Of a stretch of DNA of 64,000 nt, positions 21,062 to 35,335 are shown piece after piece. Source of the stretch: Batillaria attramentaria (lineage: Eukaryota > Mollusca > Gastropoda > Batillariidae); the NCBI GenBank assembly GCA_018292915.2, contig JACVVK020000338.1, positions 524,501 through 588,500 of the forward strand, read 5' to 3'. The position numbers and the translations under genes were made by a program. Within the stretch, counting starts at the first letter, position 1. The number at the start of each line of letters is the position of its first letter. The notes beneath the pieces were generated by a model. It was given only the letters and a program-made list of their open reading frames with translations, did no database searches and was not told where the DNA came from.

Positions 21062-22590
21062 CAACCCGTTGACATATCGGTCAAGGCCGGACGATTTCGG
21101 ACTTCTAAACGAGAGATGGAACAACACAACTTCAGTTTGTTTAGTTAAACTGTTTGACAAACCCTCACACAAAACAAAACAACAACAACAACAACAACAA
21201 AAAGGAGGAATGGCCCTGTCCTACAAAGTTGTTTCTCCAAACTTCATTTTATTTTGACTGTTTTGTTGTTATTGTTGCAGGTTCTCCCCTCTCCAAGTCC
21301 TACCAATGACACTAGATCCTCTACGACCTCGACCGATTAGCCACGTGACTGGGGAGGGGGGGGGGGGCGGGGGGGGGGGGAGAGAGAGAGAGAGTATGAT
21401 TGACGAAAGCAGAGAATAATGCAGTTTTTTTTGCAACATAGCAGTTTTTCGCGAAAAAGTCGATTTTGTCGCGAAAAAACGGCAATTTTTCGCGAAAATT
21501 TTTTTTCAGCGAAAAAGCGGCAATTTCCTTTTATTGCGAAAACATTTGATAGCGATTTTTTCGCGTAAAAAGTTTTTCTTCAGAAAAATGGACTTTTTCG
21601 CGAAAAAAAAAAAAAATTCGCAAAAAACCCCAGACTTTTTCTTGAAAAAAAACTGACTTCATTCGCGAAAAAATAGGTTTCCGCGGAAAAAGTCAGTTTT
21701 TCTGCAGAAAAGGCTTTTCCGCGAAAAAAGTAAAAGCAGTTTTTTCGCGAAAAGGACCCGTCAGTTTTTTCCCGAAAAAGAACCCGTCAGATTTTTTCGC
21801 GAAAAAACAGGGCGGTGGTTTTTTGTTTTTTTTTTGGCGAAAAAACTGACGGCGTGTTTTCGCGAAAATCTGACTGAGTGGGCTAGTGTTTTTTCGCCAA
21901 AAAACGGACACCAATGTTCTGCAGGAAAAGTGCATACCATTTTTTCGCGACATTTTTTTTCTCGCGGAAAGATTGACGTTTTTTCGCGAAAAGACTGAAT
22001 TTTGTCTCGAAAAAGTCGATTTTGTCGCGAAAAAACGGCACTTTTTCGCAAAAAAAAAAAAAAAAAAATTTTCGCGAAAAGGCGGCAATTTTCATTTATC
22101 GCGAAAACATTTGATAAAAAAGTTTTTCTTCAGAAAAATGAACTTTTTCGCGAAAAAAAAAGTTTTTTTCGCCAAAAAAGAGAGACTTTTTTGGCGAAAA
22201 AAACTGACTTTTTCCCGAAAAAAACAGGTTTCCGCGAAAAAGGTCAGTTTTTCTGCAGAAAAGGTTTTTCCGAAAAAAGTAAAAGCAGTATTTTCGCGAA
22301 AAAGCACCCGTCAGTTTTTTCGCGAAAAAGACAAGGCGGTGTTTTTTTCCGCGAAAAAAACTGACGGCGTTTTTTCGCGAAAACCTGACTGAGTGGGCTA
22401 GTTTTTCTCGCCAAAAAACGGACACCAATGTTTTGCAGAAAAAGTGCATACCATTTTTTTCGCAACAAAAGTTTTTTCGTGACATTTTTTTTTTTCGCGG
22501 AAAGATTGACTTTTTTTTTCGCGACAAAAGCGGTTTTGTCGCGAAAAAACAGATTTTTCGCGAAAAGAATTTTGTCTGCTATCGCCAATC

Positions 22591-22639
<49 letters not shown>

Positions 22640-22687
22640 GTCAGTTCCGTGAACTAAACATTTGACGTCAGCCTCAGGCAGGTCGTC

Positions 22688-22722
<35 letters not shown>

Positions 22723-23316
22723 GTCAATTCCGTTAACTAAACATTTTACGTCAGCGTCTAGCACTGAGATCGTCTGAGGATGCTTGTTTATGTCTTGTGA
22801 TTTCCCTGTTGGCTTTGTGACTTCTCCGATTGAATTATTTTTCACATGAAATCTGGAAGATCTAGAGGGCTGGTGAAATGTCGGAGGCAGTGACGATACT
22901 TGCTTATTTTGTCTGTGAACTAAGCGTTTGACGTCAGCTTCACACTGGTGGTATGACAGATGATGTTTGTGCATGTCTTGCTTTTGTGACTCCCCTGACT
23001 GAATTAATTTTTACATAAACTCTGGAAGATCTAGAGGGCTGGTGAAACGTGGACTAGAATACCTTGGATTGTATTTATGAAATCACCAAATTGGAATAAA
23101 ACCGGTCCTTCTCGCAGAAACTTGAAAAAGCTATGTTTATGTAAAAGTTCAGTTATTCTTAATGCTAAAGCTATAATAGTGCAGTAGTTCCTGTCTGAAA
23201 ATGCGGCAGGATAAAAATCGTGAAAGGTAGGTCTGGAGAAGGTGAATTCCCATTTTATCTCAAAGTAGAAAGGCCTCCAACGAGGTGGTTTAGGAGACAG
23301 CCATCATTACATCCGT

Positions 23317-23374
<58 letters not shown>

Positions 23375-24444
23375 GTCTCACAACTCCCGCTAAAAAGAAT
23401 ACAGCAGCATAGTGTGCACGTCAAGTGTCTATGACGCAGATTTCGTTACGTGACAGTGTGCGCGAAAGTATGTACAATAACATGTATTGTGTGGAGAAAC
23501 GTCACAGCCTTGTTTTGTACCACTGAAACCTGCTGCTGCGCGCAGCGAAATCTGCCCCATCCCATGGGGAACGGGCCCGTCCTACAAAGTTGTTTCTCCG
23601 AATTTCATTTTGTCCGTTTTGTTGTTATTGTTGCCGGTTCTCCCCTCTCCAAGTCCTACCAACGACACTGACTAGATCCGCTACGACCTCGACCGATTAC
23701 CCACTGGTGAAATGTCGGAGGCAGTTACGATACTTGCAGATTTTGTCTGTGAACTAAACATTTGACGTCAGCCTCAAACTGGTGATCTGACAGATGATGC
23801 TTGTGCATGTCTTGTGATTTCCCTGTTGCTTTTGTGACTTCCCTGACTACATTAAAATTTACGTAAAATCTGGAAGATCTAGAGGGCGTGTGAAACGTGG
23901 ACTAGAATACCTTCGATTGTACTTACGAAATCGCAAAATCGGAACTCTTTTGACCGGAAACTTGAAAAAAAAAACTTTATCTAAAATTTCACTTATTTTT
24001 AATGCTAAAGCTATAATAGTGCAGTAGTTCCTGTCATATGTGCAGTTGTCACATTTGACAAACACGCCGGGATGATGAGTAATTTGCAGTAGTCTTTTCG
24101 TAGATATTTGGTCTTATGTGTAAACCACCCCTACCTTGGAATTTTTTTTATTTTTTTTTATTTTTTTTTACTCAAAACCAGTCAGAGCTACAGAGCTGTA
24201 GTACGAATGCAGTCAGTGTAATTGGATGAACTTCCAAAGTCTAGAAAATGAAGGAATTTGAACAACCTTTTTCGTAACTGAAACGCGTAACATGACCGAT
24301 TTTTTTTAAAAATCGGCGATAACTCTTTTAAAAAAGCAGCAAGAGAAAAATTCGTGAAACCCACCTCTGGAGAAGGTGAATTCCCATTTCATCTCATAGT
24401 GAAAACTCTTCAACAAGGTGGTTTAGGGCCTAGCCACACCCCGT

Positions 24445-24522
<78 letters not shown>

Positions 24523-25383
24523 TCACAACTCCCGCTAAAAAGAATGTAGCAGCATAGTGTGCACGTAAGGGTCCTATGACGCAGATTTGGTTACGTCACT
24601 GTGTGCGTGAAAGTATGTTTTGTCTGGAGAAACGTCACAGTCTTGCTTTTTATCACTGAAACTTGCTGCTGCTCGCAGCGAAATCTGCCCCATCCTATAA
24701 AATTGTTTCTCAATAGAGAAACAACTTAAAAACGAAAGCGGCAAAAGACCGTACTCATCAGTGATCAATGAATGGAGCCTGCACTACGGCAGTGTGTATA
24801 ACTCACCCTGGTCATCAAAACCATGCGTCATCTCGTGACCGATCACCATACCGATTCCACCAAACATCATGGACCTGCACAACCACATTCATTTTCAGCA
24901 GCGGACGGAATTCAGGACTGTCAGCTGGCTGCTACGCTCAACCTCAAGCGGACCTTTGTGCCCGGAACTATTCAGGGATTTAGCAGAAACAACACCTACA
25001 GCTTTGGGGAGGGGGTGTGACATAACAACATACAACTTGGTATAGTCTATAGTCGGTGTATAGTATTTTCATTTTTTTATTTTTCACAATTTTTATGTTG
25101 TTTTCATTACATCATAGGACGGGCTAAATTTTCCACGGTCATAGCAAGCCTCTGTATTACAAACGCAAGTCACTGCTGATCTCCCGCAAACTTGAAGACG
25201 ATTTTGCGAGACGTGTAACTCTGACAATGACGTAAGAAAACGTGCGTCATCGATGCTGACGAGTGTTTGGTGCAGCCACAGACGTAAAGAGACTATACGT
25301 CTAGGCCTATACGTCGATGGGTGCAGCGAACGCACTTCTCCGCTTCAGTGAGTGCCGGGCCGTTCGCGCGCTCGCGCGCTCGC

Positions 25384-25435
<52 letters not shown>

Positions 25436-25964
25436 GGGCGTGTATCTCCGAAAAAACTCAACCGATTGGCTTCGACGTTGGGCTCTCCAAATATACCAAG
25501 ATCCTTAGACAGAGCGATCGACCTAGCTGTAATTGTTTTTGGTGATTTGGGAGTTATCGCCCTTTTGAGAAAAGTTACTGGCTTTTACAGGCGTAATATT
25601 TATTTAAATCACGCCTCTTTTTTTTTTTTTTTTTTTTTTGGGGGGGGGGGGGTGGGGTAGATAGCTTGAATACTTATTCTGAACAGAGTCACATTTTGGA
25701 GGTAGTCGCTCTTATAGTTTTCTTAGTTATAACCGTACCTCAGTTTACATCGCAGGTGAACCGAGTTTAGATGCCTGTATCTCCGAAAATACTCAACCGA
25801 TTGACTTCAAATATACGGTGTCCTAATGAATCAAGATCTTTGAATAGAAGGCCCGATCCGGGTTTGATTGCACAGATGATTTGTGAGTTATCGCCCTTGG
25901 TTGTCTGGCGTTTACAGGCATATTTATATAACTCGGGAATTTATTTATTTAGCTCTCAGCTTTA

Positions 25965-26033
<69 letters not shown>

Positions 26034-27486
26034 GAAGTAAGTAAAGCTGAGAGCGCTCCCTAGATCTAGGAGATGTGTGCTTTGTATGCCAGTGGACAAG
26101 TCCGCCTTGCCCTATATTGGCTACAAGCCACAGTGGAGGTCGGGGGGGGGGGGATCTACCATCCTACCGCTGAAACGTCTAACAGATCTAAGGGTATCTC
26201 ACCATTCATAGGGCCCCCATTCCCCTCCCACCGGGAGGAAAATGGTCGGTACAACCAAGGCCATATGAATTGGTGATTTTAGCCGCTCACGACCATGGTT
26301 TCGGGTCAATGAGACCCTCATCAGGTGAGCATGCGGCAATACCCACGAGGGCTGCAGCGTCCAACCAGCACTAAAAGGCTGCCCCAGAATAATCTGGTGC
26401 GTCTCCAGTACTAGCAGACGTCGCTACCCTAAAGCTCTGCAAGAGGTTTCAGCGGTAAAAGACTAAATAATTTAGAAGGAGCAACTGCCTAGGTGTAATG
26501 TCATGTAATTACATTTAATATAGAAAAGGAACAAAGGCGTCGCTAAAGCCGAAAACATGCGCTCAATCAGGACAATTTGAAAGTAGGGGAAGTAAGTAAA
26601 GCTGAGAGCGCTCCCTAGATCTAGGAGATGTGTGCTTTGTATGCCAGTGGACAAGTCCGCCTTGCCCTATATTGGCTACAAGCCACAGTGGAGGTGGGGG
26701 GGGGGGGGAATCTACCATCCTACCGCTGAAACGTCTAACAGATCTAAGGGTATCTCACCATTCATAGGGCCCCCATTCCCCTCCCACCAGGAGGAAAATG
26801 GTCGGTACAACCAAGGCCATATGAATTGGTGATTTTAGCCGCTCACGACCATGGTTTCGGGTCAATGGGACCCTCATCAGGTGAGCATGCGGCAATACCC
26901 ACGAGGGCTGCATATATATCTAGGAGATGTGTGCTTTGTATGCCAGTGGACAAGTCCGCCTTGCCCTATATTGGCTACAAGCCACAGTGGAGGGGGGGGG
27001 GGGGGGAATCTGCCATCCTACCGCTGAAACGTCTAACAGATCTAAGGGTATCTCACCATTCATAGGGCCCCCATTCCCCTCCCACCGGGAGGAAAATGGT
27101 CGGTACGACCAAGGCCATATGAATTGGTGATTTTAGCCGCTCACGACCATGGTTTCATATATATATATAAAATAGAAACAAAGGCGTCGCTAAAGCCGAA
27201 AACATGCGCTCAATCAGGTCAATTTGAAAGTAGCTTGTACTCAATATAGGGCAAGGCGGACTTGTCCAATGGCATACAAAGCACACATCTCCTAGATCTA
27301 TTGAGCGCTCTCAGCTTTACTTACTTCCCCTACTTTCAATTGACCTGATTGAGCGCATGTTTTCGGCTTTAGCGGGTATTACCGAGAGAGACAAAGAAAG
27401 AGAAGAACTCTCACGTGGGGAAGTGTTCTGCATAGAACGGTGGCTGCAGGATACCCGCCGGGAAAGCTTGATGGGAGAGAGAGCGC

Positions 27487-27553
<67 letters not shown>

Positions 27554-27662
27554 GCAAGCACACGCACGCACGCACACAGGATAGCTGTTCAAACGAAAAA
27601 TCGGACAAGATATGTGCTAGTTTTGATGATGATTGTTTCTTTTTGACACTTGTTTGTGTGTG

Positions 27663-27732
<70 letters not shown>

Positions 27733-29893
27733 AGAGAGTACTCAAGAAAATAGCCAAAAGGCACACATTTTTGCAGAGGAAGTCAAGAGATACTTATGAA
27801 GCGTATGGTATGTGAACCTTTTTAATTTACCAGGTCACGAGAAGCATTGTCTTCCGACATTCACGATTTCCAGTTGAAATTGAAGGTAATCAGTGGAGCT
27901 ACTTGAGTAGGCGCTATACAAATTCCCCATATCATTATCACTACTCATGTGTCAATCAGGTTAACTAAATTGTCAGTCCGAACGACTGACTGAACATATA
28001 AGAAGTATTGAATTGTTTTTATTTCTCGCAGTGTCACTTGACGCATCCAGCCGAAATTAAATCTGGCAAAAGACCGTAAGCCGGACCGTGCTTTTTGTGC
28101 TGAGTGCGACTATTAATATAATAAGTACCAACACCAGGCAGCGTCGGTACCATCAACGATTATGTTACTCCTACATATTAACCACAGATTTTGATACCGT
28201 CGTGAGACTAAAAGAACGTTCATGAGGTACTGGCACTGCTTGATGCTGGAATTCAGTGTCAGACAAGCACTAGTCGTCTATCTACACAATAAGCCGCTAC
28301 GGACCGGCCTAGAAATGGCGTATTGCCAATATTCAGGTTGCATGCGGCAAAGAGTGACACTGCTAGAAATAATAATAATTATAAAAAAATAAAACAGTTC
28401 AAACTTCTTACAGTCCAGTCACCTTGATGACCATATAATAAACTAGAGAGGCAGAAGCCTACTTAGCTCACTTGTGGGTCAAGGTCATTCAAAAGAGTAC
28501 GTTTGTAAAGGTCTTATTGCTGTCTATCATCATGCCAAGTTAGGTGTCTCTGGTGTTCATAGTTTCTGAGAAATTGCAGTGTTCCAGTTTTCCATGGACA
28601 ACTTGTGTAGCCTTGACCTTGAATCAAGGTCATTATCATTCTGCCAAGTTTGATGCCTCTGGTGTCTCTGGTTTCTGTGAAAATGCCAACGTTAACATTC
28701 ACAACATACAGCATTAATGACCTTGATCTTTAGTCAAGGTCATTCAAAAGGGTATATCTGGAGCGGGTTTATCAGTGTCTATCATCAATTCATCATGCCA
28801 AGTTTGGTGCCTCAGCTGTTTGTGGTTTCTGAGAAAATAACAACGTTAAAGTTCTTTTTAAAGTTTACCACAAACAGCTTGCATGGCCTTGACCTTGACT
28901 TAAGGTAGTTGAAAACAGTTATGTCAGTAAAAGTCAATGTCTATCATTAGGCAGAGTTTGGTACCTTTAGTATGTTTACATTCTGAGAAAAGGCCATCAT
29001 AAACTGAGTTCAAAACAGAGTATGTTATATAAGGTCTTGTCGCTGTCTATCAGCAAGCCTAGTTTGGTGCCTCTGCTCCTTGTTATTTCTGACAAAATGG
29101 CAATGTTAAAGTTTTCTGGACGTTTTTGAGCCTCTGGTGTTTGCAGAATCTGAGAAAATCCCAACGGTATTTTCTTGCGTACGGTGCAAAAATTCAAAAT
29201 GGTTGCCACAAGTGAAAGAAATCCAAACTTTCAACCTATTTCTTTTAAAGGCTGGTAAAAGTAATTCCTAATCCATTTATATTTAGCCAGAAACCGTGAA
29301 TATCGTAAAATTGAACTTTTGGGTCGTGCATCACGTGACTTGGTATAATAGGGAATTTTCACTTGTCATACCCTTGTTTGGCGTATTGTGGATCAGTCCG
29401 CCAAAAAAAACACATCTTTGTTACTCTTTTCTTACGTACAGTGCCAAAAACAAATTTCTAGTGTCAAGTTTATTTTGCTTTTGACAATACAATCTCCGTT
29501 CAATGTCCTAGCATACATGACAGACATATATTCCAGTGAACGTCACTGCTCCATCAGTGAGGGTGTCCAACTGAGCGTGCTGAGTGTGTAACTGGAAGAC
29601 AATACTGACTTGTCACGGTGTCGCTCGCTTTCTCAGCATGCCCGAGACATTTTAGGAAGGTGTGTTTTTTACCGTGCCCTTGCTGGCCCGCTTTAGGTAT
29701 TCCTTTCGGCTGTAGCGGAAACGTTCTTTACCCGCAAACAAACAACCGTGACATCTGAAATTTTCATACGTGTAGAATTAGAGAGAGAGAGAGAGGGAGA
29801 GAGAGGGAGGGAGAGAGCGTTTCGCTCGTACTTATGGTGTTTTCAGAGGGAGAATAAAATGCATTCACAGTTGCTGCCGAGTCGTGCCACCTG

Positions 29894-29938
<45 letters not shown>

Positions 29939-29951
29939 GGTACACACACCG

Positions 29952-29997
<46 letters not shown>

Positions 29998-30902
29998 TAA
30001 CGGTAAAGAGTGCACGCTATTTCGATCGCAGTCACGTTTCCAGAGAAACAGATGTCCAGGCCGCTTGATGCAGCTTGGTGTTCTTCCCTGAAAACTGACA
30101 GATCCAAGCGGTACTCTACAAACATGGCAACTAATCCTATGGACTTCTAATGTCGTAAATGCGCAGTGTTGAGACAGCAAAGAGCACCGTAGTTTTGTAA
30201 GATGTGTGATGTCTTTACTTACGCCTTGCGATCAGGCTGTTTGTTCAAGAGCTTTACGTTCTCTTCAATAGCTGTCTTGTAATAGGCCATGGCATTATCG
30301 AAGTATGTGTCGTTCTGATAATCAATCTGAAACACACCAGAGTCGCCTACACAATAAGTGGATCGGGTAAAAAAATAAAAAAAATAAAAATCAGATGCTG
30401 TAAAACTATGATATGGACAGCTGTTTCAAAGATCCTCTCGAACCCTCCACCGATAACAAAGAAGATATGATTTCTAGAATACATGTCTGCTTGATCTGTT
30501 CCAGTTACAATTGTTGAAACGCTATGTTCCCTGGTGAGACTAAAAACTCTTCAATCAGACCGTGCGCTTACATCTTTATACAGTTCTTGCAGCGCTGTTT
30601 CATTGTTCTGGTAGTACGGGTAGCCTATCTTCTCGATCATCGCGTCAGCCTGCAAACACAATCAATTTCCCACTCTGTCAACTATTCCAGGCAATGCTGG
30701 GTGTGATCGCAATTACTCCAGCGTGCGTTTTATTCATACACAACGATGCTACCATACAGATACAAAGTAATGCAAAACCGCCAACCAAATGACCAACACC
30801 ATGCATTTGCTGTGACGAACCAATTTCATCACTGATCAGAACTTGTTCAAAATGACTTACGGATGCGTCAGATGCAACTGATAATATACACACAAACTGA
30901 AA

Positions 30903-30980
<78 letters not shown>

Positions 30981-32944
30981 CAACCTTTTCAAGTGCTGCA
31001 TCCTTAGTACTTTCGTCCATCCAGCTAACATCTCGTATCATCTGTTCCATAGAACCTCGTATGTAGTGAATCATCTCCTCAGCCTGCACATACAACATTT
31101 GCCATAAGCCACTCGTCTCTTATCACTGGGCACCGACAGCCTGCTGTGGCAAGTTCGACGCCGGGCAGTGCCGACTTTTTGAATATGAGGCTCGCATATC
31201 CTTGCCCTGGTGACGGGTTGCACTGACTCTCTGCAACCGTTCCCCATCTTCACTCACAACCACCTACGAAATCATAGCTGTGTGACAGATTGACAAGTGA
31301 ACTGCATAACTGGGTCATCAGTTACAATGAAGATGAAAAACAAATTCAGATTTTTCGGCTGGAGAATATTTGGGTTGGAACTGACTGTTGAACAGAGTTC
31401 ATCACTACTGAGTTGGAACGTCACACTGAGTCGAAAAATCTAGGATAGTTTTCCTGGGGCCGTGGTCACGACGCGTTCGTAACTTTTCCGCCACCGATTT
31501 ACGCACGCGCGGGTCCGTAACTTACGATTTGTGATAAAATTGGGTGGTCATGACGTTTGCGCAGAGTTACGGCCGCTCGGAAACCCTTGCGTATTGTACA
31601 CCACCTAGGAGGGTGTCGGAAAGGTGCCGTAGCCTTTGCGTAAATCTGAAAAATGGCGGCCCGCTTGATTTACCAACTGCAAATGAGAAGAGCATTGCGA
31701 CGGGAAAGGGTGTTTCGAGATCGTACTAACCCTTTTGACTTGTACGACGATGTGGACATGCTTCAAAGGTTTAGATTTAGGAGGAGAGACCTGCAGGAAT
31801 TGTGCGATCTGCCGGCTGTAGGACGACTTGAGGTACCCGTGTAGATCTCGAGGGGGCGCGTTCAGTTCACTACGCACCCTGCAATGCAAAGGCCTGTATG
31901 GCCGGCCGTACACACATCGTGGGTTGATTTGTGGGTTAACATTTGTTGTGTGTTTCGGACTAGTTCAGTGCTGAACGCACTCGGTCAGTCCTCACTGATC
32001 AGCCACCACCGTTTTGATCGTATGCCTGTCAATGCAGGTCTCATCAGTTCATTGTGTTGTGGACCCGAAACTCAGATGTGCGGGTTCCGAATTCAGAGTT
32101 ATGGTCGAGTCATGTTTCTCTGCCGTAGCAAGTCAGGTTAAATGCGTGGCATGTATGTGGAGAGTTTTGTTGATGTTGTTGTTATCCTCTCCTCTTTCGT
32201 TTTTCGTTGTTCTTTGATTGAGGTTCATTCCGTTGGTTTTCTTGCCAGTGAGCCTGCTACATACGGTTTGTACGTGCAGTAAATGCTTCTACTGGTTGTA
32301 GTCCGTCCAGTGTTGAGATAGAGACTGCTAGGAAGCGGTCTATATGCGACCTGCATGCTCTCCTGATCACACTCTCCACATACATGCCACGCATTTAACC
32401 TGACGTTACGGCAGATAAACATGACTCGATCAAAACTTCTGTAGTGAACGCGTACTGAACACACCCCCTCTACTCTTTCACGCTTCGCACGCTGGAAGGA
32501 GAATTTGTGCAGGCCACGTGATGGTGTTTTCCGTGGGAAACCCAGGGGTCCCACACCTATCTAAAAATAACCCGTACGTGACACCGTTTCCAGTAAGTCC
32601 GCGTCGTGACCGGCCAACTAGCGGAAGAGATAGTTTTCACGTAGCCACGTACAAACTTACGATCCGCAACCCATTTGCGCAAAGAAATTTGCGTTTGCGT
32701 CGTGACCACGGCCCCTGAACCACACGAAGAAGCTGAACGTAAACGTAGACTACGCAAAAAGTCCTAGTCAGTACTGCCTGCTCCCTAAGGTACTGGGTGC
32801 AATGTGAGCAGTTACTTTGTCCTTGGCCGTCTGGCTGAAGTATTTCTGCACGTACAGCTGCCCCACCGCTGTCATCATAAACTCCTTGCTCACCGACACG
32901 CATGTCTTCCAGCGAGCCCGTGACTGGGTTGCCCCTGTGAGAGC

Positions 32945-32999
<55 letters not shown>

Positions 33000-35262
33000 T
33001 GGCACGCACGCACACGCACATTGGCATTTTCTTTATTAATTCATTTGGTTACTTCCTTTCTTTCTTTCCGCTTTCCTTATTCTTCTTCATCAGAATTCCG
33101 CGTGGCCTGTTCAAGTAAGGAATGAGACAATTTAGTCACATAGCCCAACGATTTCATTTCGGGTTATTCAGTTTACGTAGCCGGGACTTGAAAAGTTTGT
33201 AACTTGAACTGAAGACGTCATGGCAACTCGATCGGGACCTCTGCGTTATGGCATTATAACCATAGTTATATCAATACGAGAGAACGGTTTTGAGCGGCAA
33301 CTAGTCAGATTCCTACTTTTTGTGAAGCCGTCTGAAATCTTCCTCAGAGGTTCCGCCACGTACTCAAAAACGTATTGAAACTGGGTGTACTTGGTAGACG
33401 GTACTGCCACGACACACTTTCCCCGGCATCATGCTTCACGGGAGGGTGGGGATGGGAGGAGGTGGGGGGGGGGATGTCTGAATGGACAGGCGGTTTACAG
33501 ATACTGTGCCGCCCCAAATCACAGCACCCTCATTCCGCGGGTTTCCACACCATAGCCGGCATCGCGGTTTTCCAAAATCAAAACACCATAGCACCGGAAC
33601 GAAAACGATTTGGATTATCAGTTGTCGGTTAGAACAGACCGAAAGGGGCCGTTTATCAACCAGAAACCGACTTGAGCCAATACTATACTATACTAGCACG
33701 TTACTACAATCTAAACATGTGTATATTCTCTTGTGTTAAGAATAACGGCTATAGATGAGAGCAATCGTTGTTGAAACTGTGGAAGCGGCATAGCAGAGGA
33801 GAAAGGTCACGGTCGTTCAGTTTGCTGCTTTTTCCCAAGGAAATACCATATTTGGACAGTTTTCTCCCGACGCCACGTGTAATGGTACAAGTGGGCGTCA
33901 GTGTTTGCGATCAAAGGCTTGGTCCCAAGCTAAGATGTTACATCAGAGCCCTATTCAGTACACAAACCTCTCTAAGTGGCTGGTTCAGGTCCCTGTATTC
34001 CTTGGCCAGGAAGCCCAGGTAGGCTCTTGAGAATCGCAGGAGCAAGTAGTTAGCGACGACACTGTAGATGTGGTCATGTGACAGACACGTTAATATACAT
34101 AACTGACAATTTCCGCAAGGTATAGAACGCAGGCCAGATCAAAGAAGACCAGCTCAGCTAAAAACAAGGAGGAATGATGAGTAAGTTGAAGGCGTCTTTT
34201 CAAAGATAGTCGGCCTTATAATTATGCAAACAACCCCTACCTCAGAAATATTTTTTTTACACAAAAACTGGCAGATACAGAGCTGTGCTACTAGGCCATA
34301 GAGTATAATTGGATGAACTTCCAAATAAAGTTGTTTCTCCAAATTTCATGCTATTTTGTCCGTTTTGTTGTTATTGTTGCCAGTGTTTTGTTTCTTTGAG
34401 TTGTTTTCTTCTTCTTCTGTCTCTGTCTTCTTCTGTCTCTGTCTTCTTCTGTCTCTGTCTTCTTCTGTCTCTGTCTTCTTCTGTCTACGCTATAGCGGAT
34501 CTACAATCTTTTTTCTTTTTTTTTTCTTTTTTTTTTTTGGGGGGGGGGGGGGGGGGAGAGAGATGATGTCAATTCCGTGAACTAAATATTTGACGTCAGC
34601 CTGACGCAGACCATGTCGTCTGACAACGGATGCTTGTTCTTGTCTTGCGATTTCCCTGCTGAATTAATTTTTTACAAAAGGTCTGGAAGATATAGAGGGC
34701 TGGTGAAACGTGGACTTGAATGCCTTGGATTGTACTTACGAAATCGCAAAATTAGAACTCTTCGGACTGGTGCTTCTCGCAGAAACTTGAAAAAAATGCA
34801 TTTAGCTAAAATCTCTGTTATTTTTGACATTCAAGATAAAACAGTGCAGTAGTTCCTCTCACTGATATGTGCAGTTGTCACACGTGACAAAAACGCCGGG
34901 ATGATGAGTAAGTTGAAGGCGTCTTTTCAAAGATAGTCGGCCTTATAATTATGCAAACAACCCCTACCTCAGAAATATTTTTTTTACACAAAAACTGGCA
35001 GATACAGAGCTGTGCTACTAGGCCATAGAGTATAATTGGATGAACTTCCAAATTCTAGAAAATGAAGGCATTTGACCAACGCTTTCGTCCAAAAACGTAA
35101 AATGACTGATTTCTTTAAATGGGCGATAACTCTTCTAAAAATGCGGCAAGAGAAAAATCGTGAAAAGTCGGCCTGGAGAAGATGACTGGCCATTTCATCT
35201 CAAACTGAATAAACAGCCCTCCAGTCCAACGAAGTGGTATAGGAGATAGCAATGATTACATC

Positions 35263-35335
<73 letters not shown>

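Noticed and set aside
21415..22592. Several long overlapping ORFs on both strands, rich in Phe, Lys, Arg
   Set aside because: They come from the TTTTCGCGAAAA composition, which lacks stops in many frames on both strands; no domain or start context supports them.
31605..31913. - strand ORF over the Harbinger fragment
   Set aside because: It is the shadow of the + strand transposase fragment.
34408..34485. Regular 16-bp repeats considered as a CRISPR-like array
   Set aside because: The units are contiguous with no spacers, and the context is animal DNA; it is a minisatellite.
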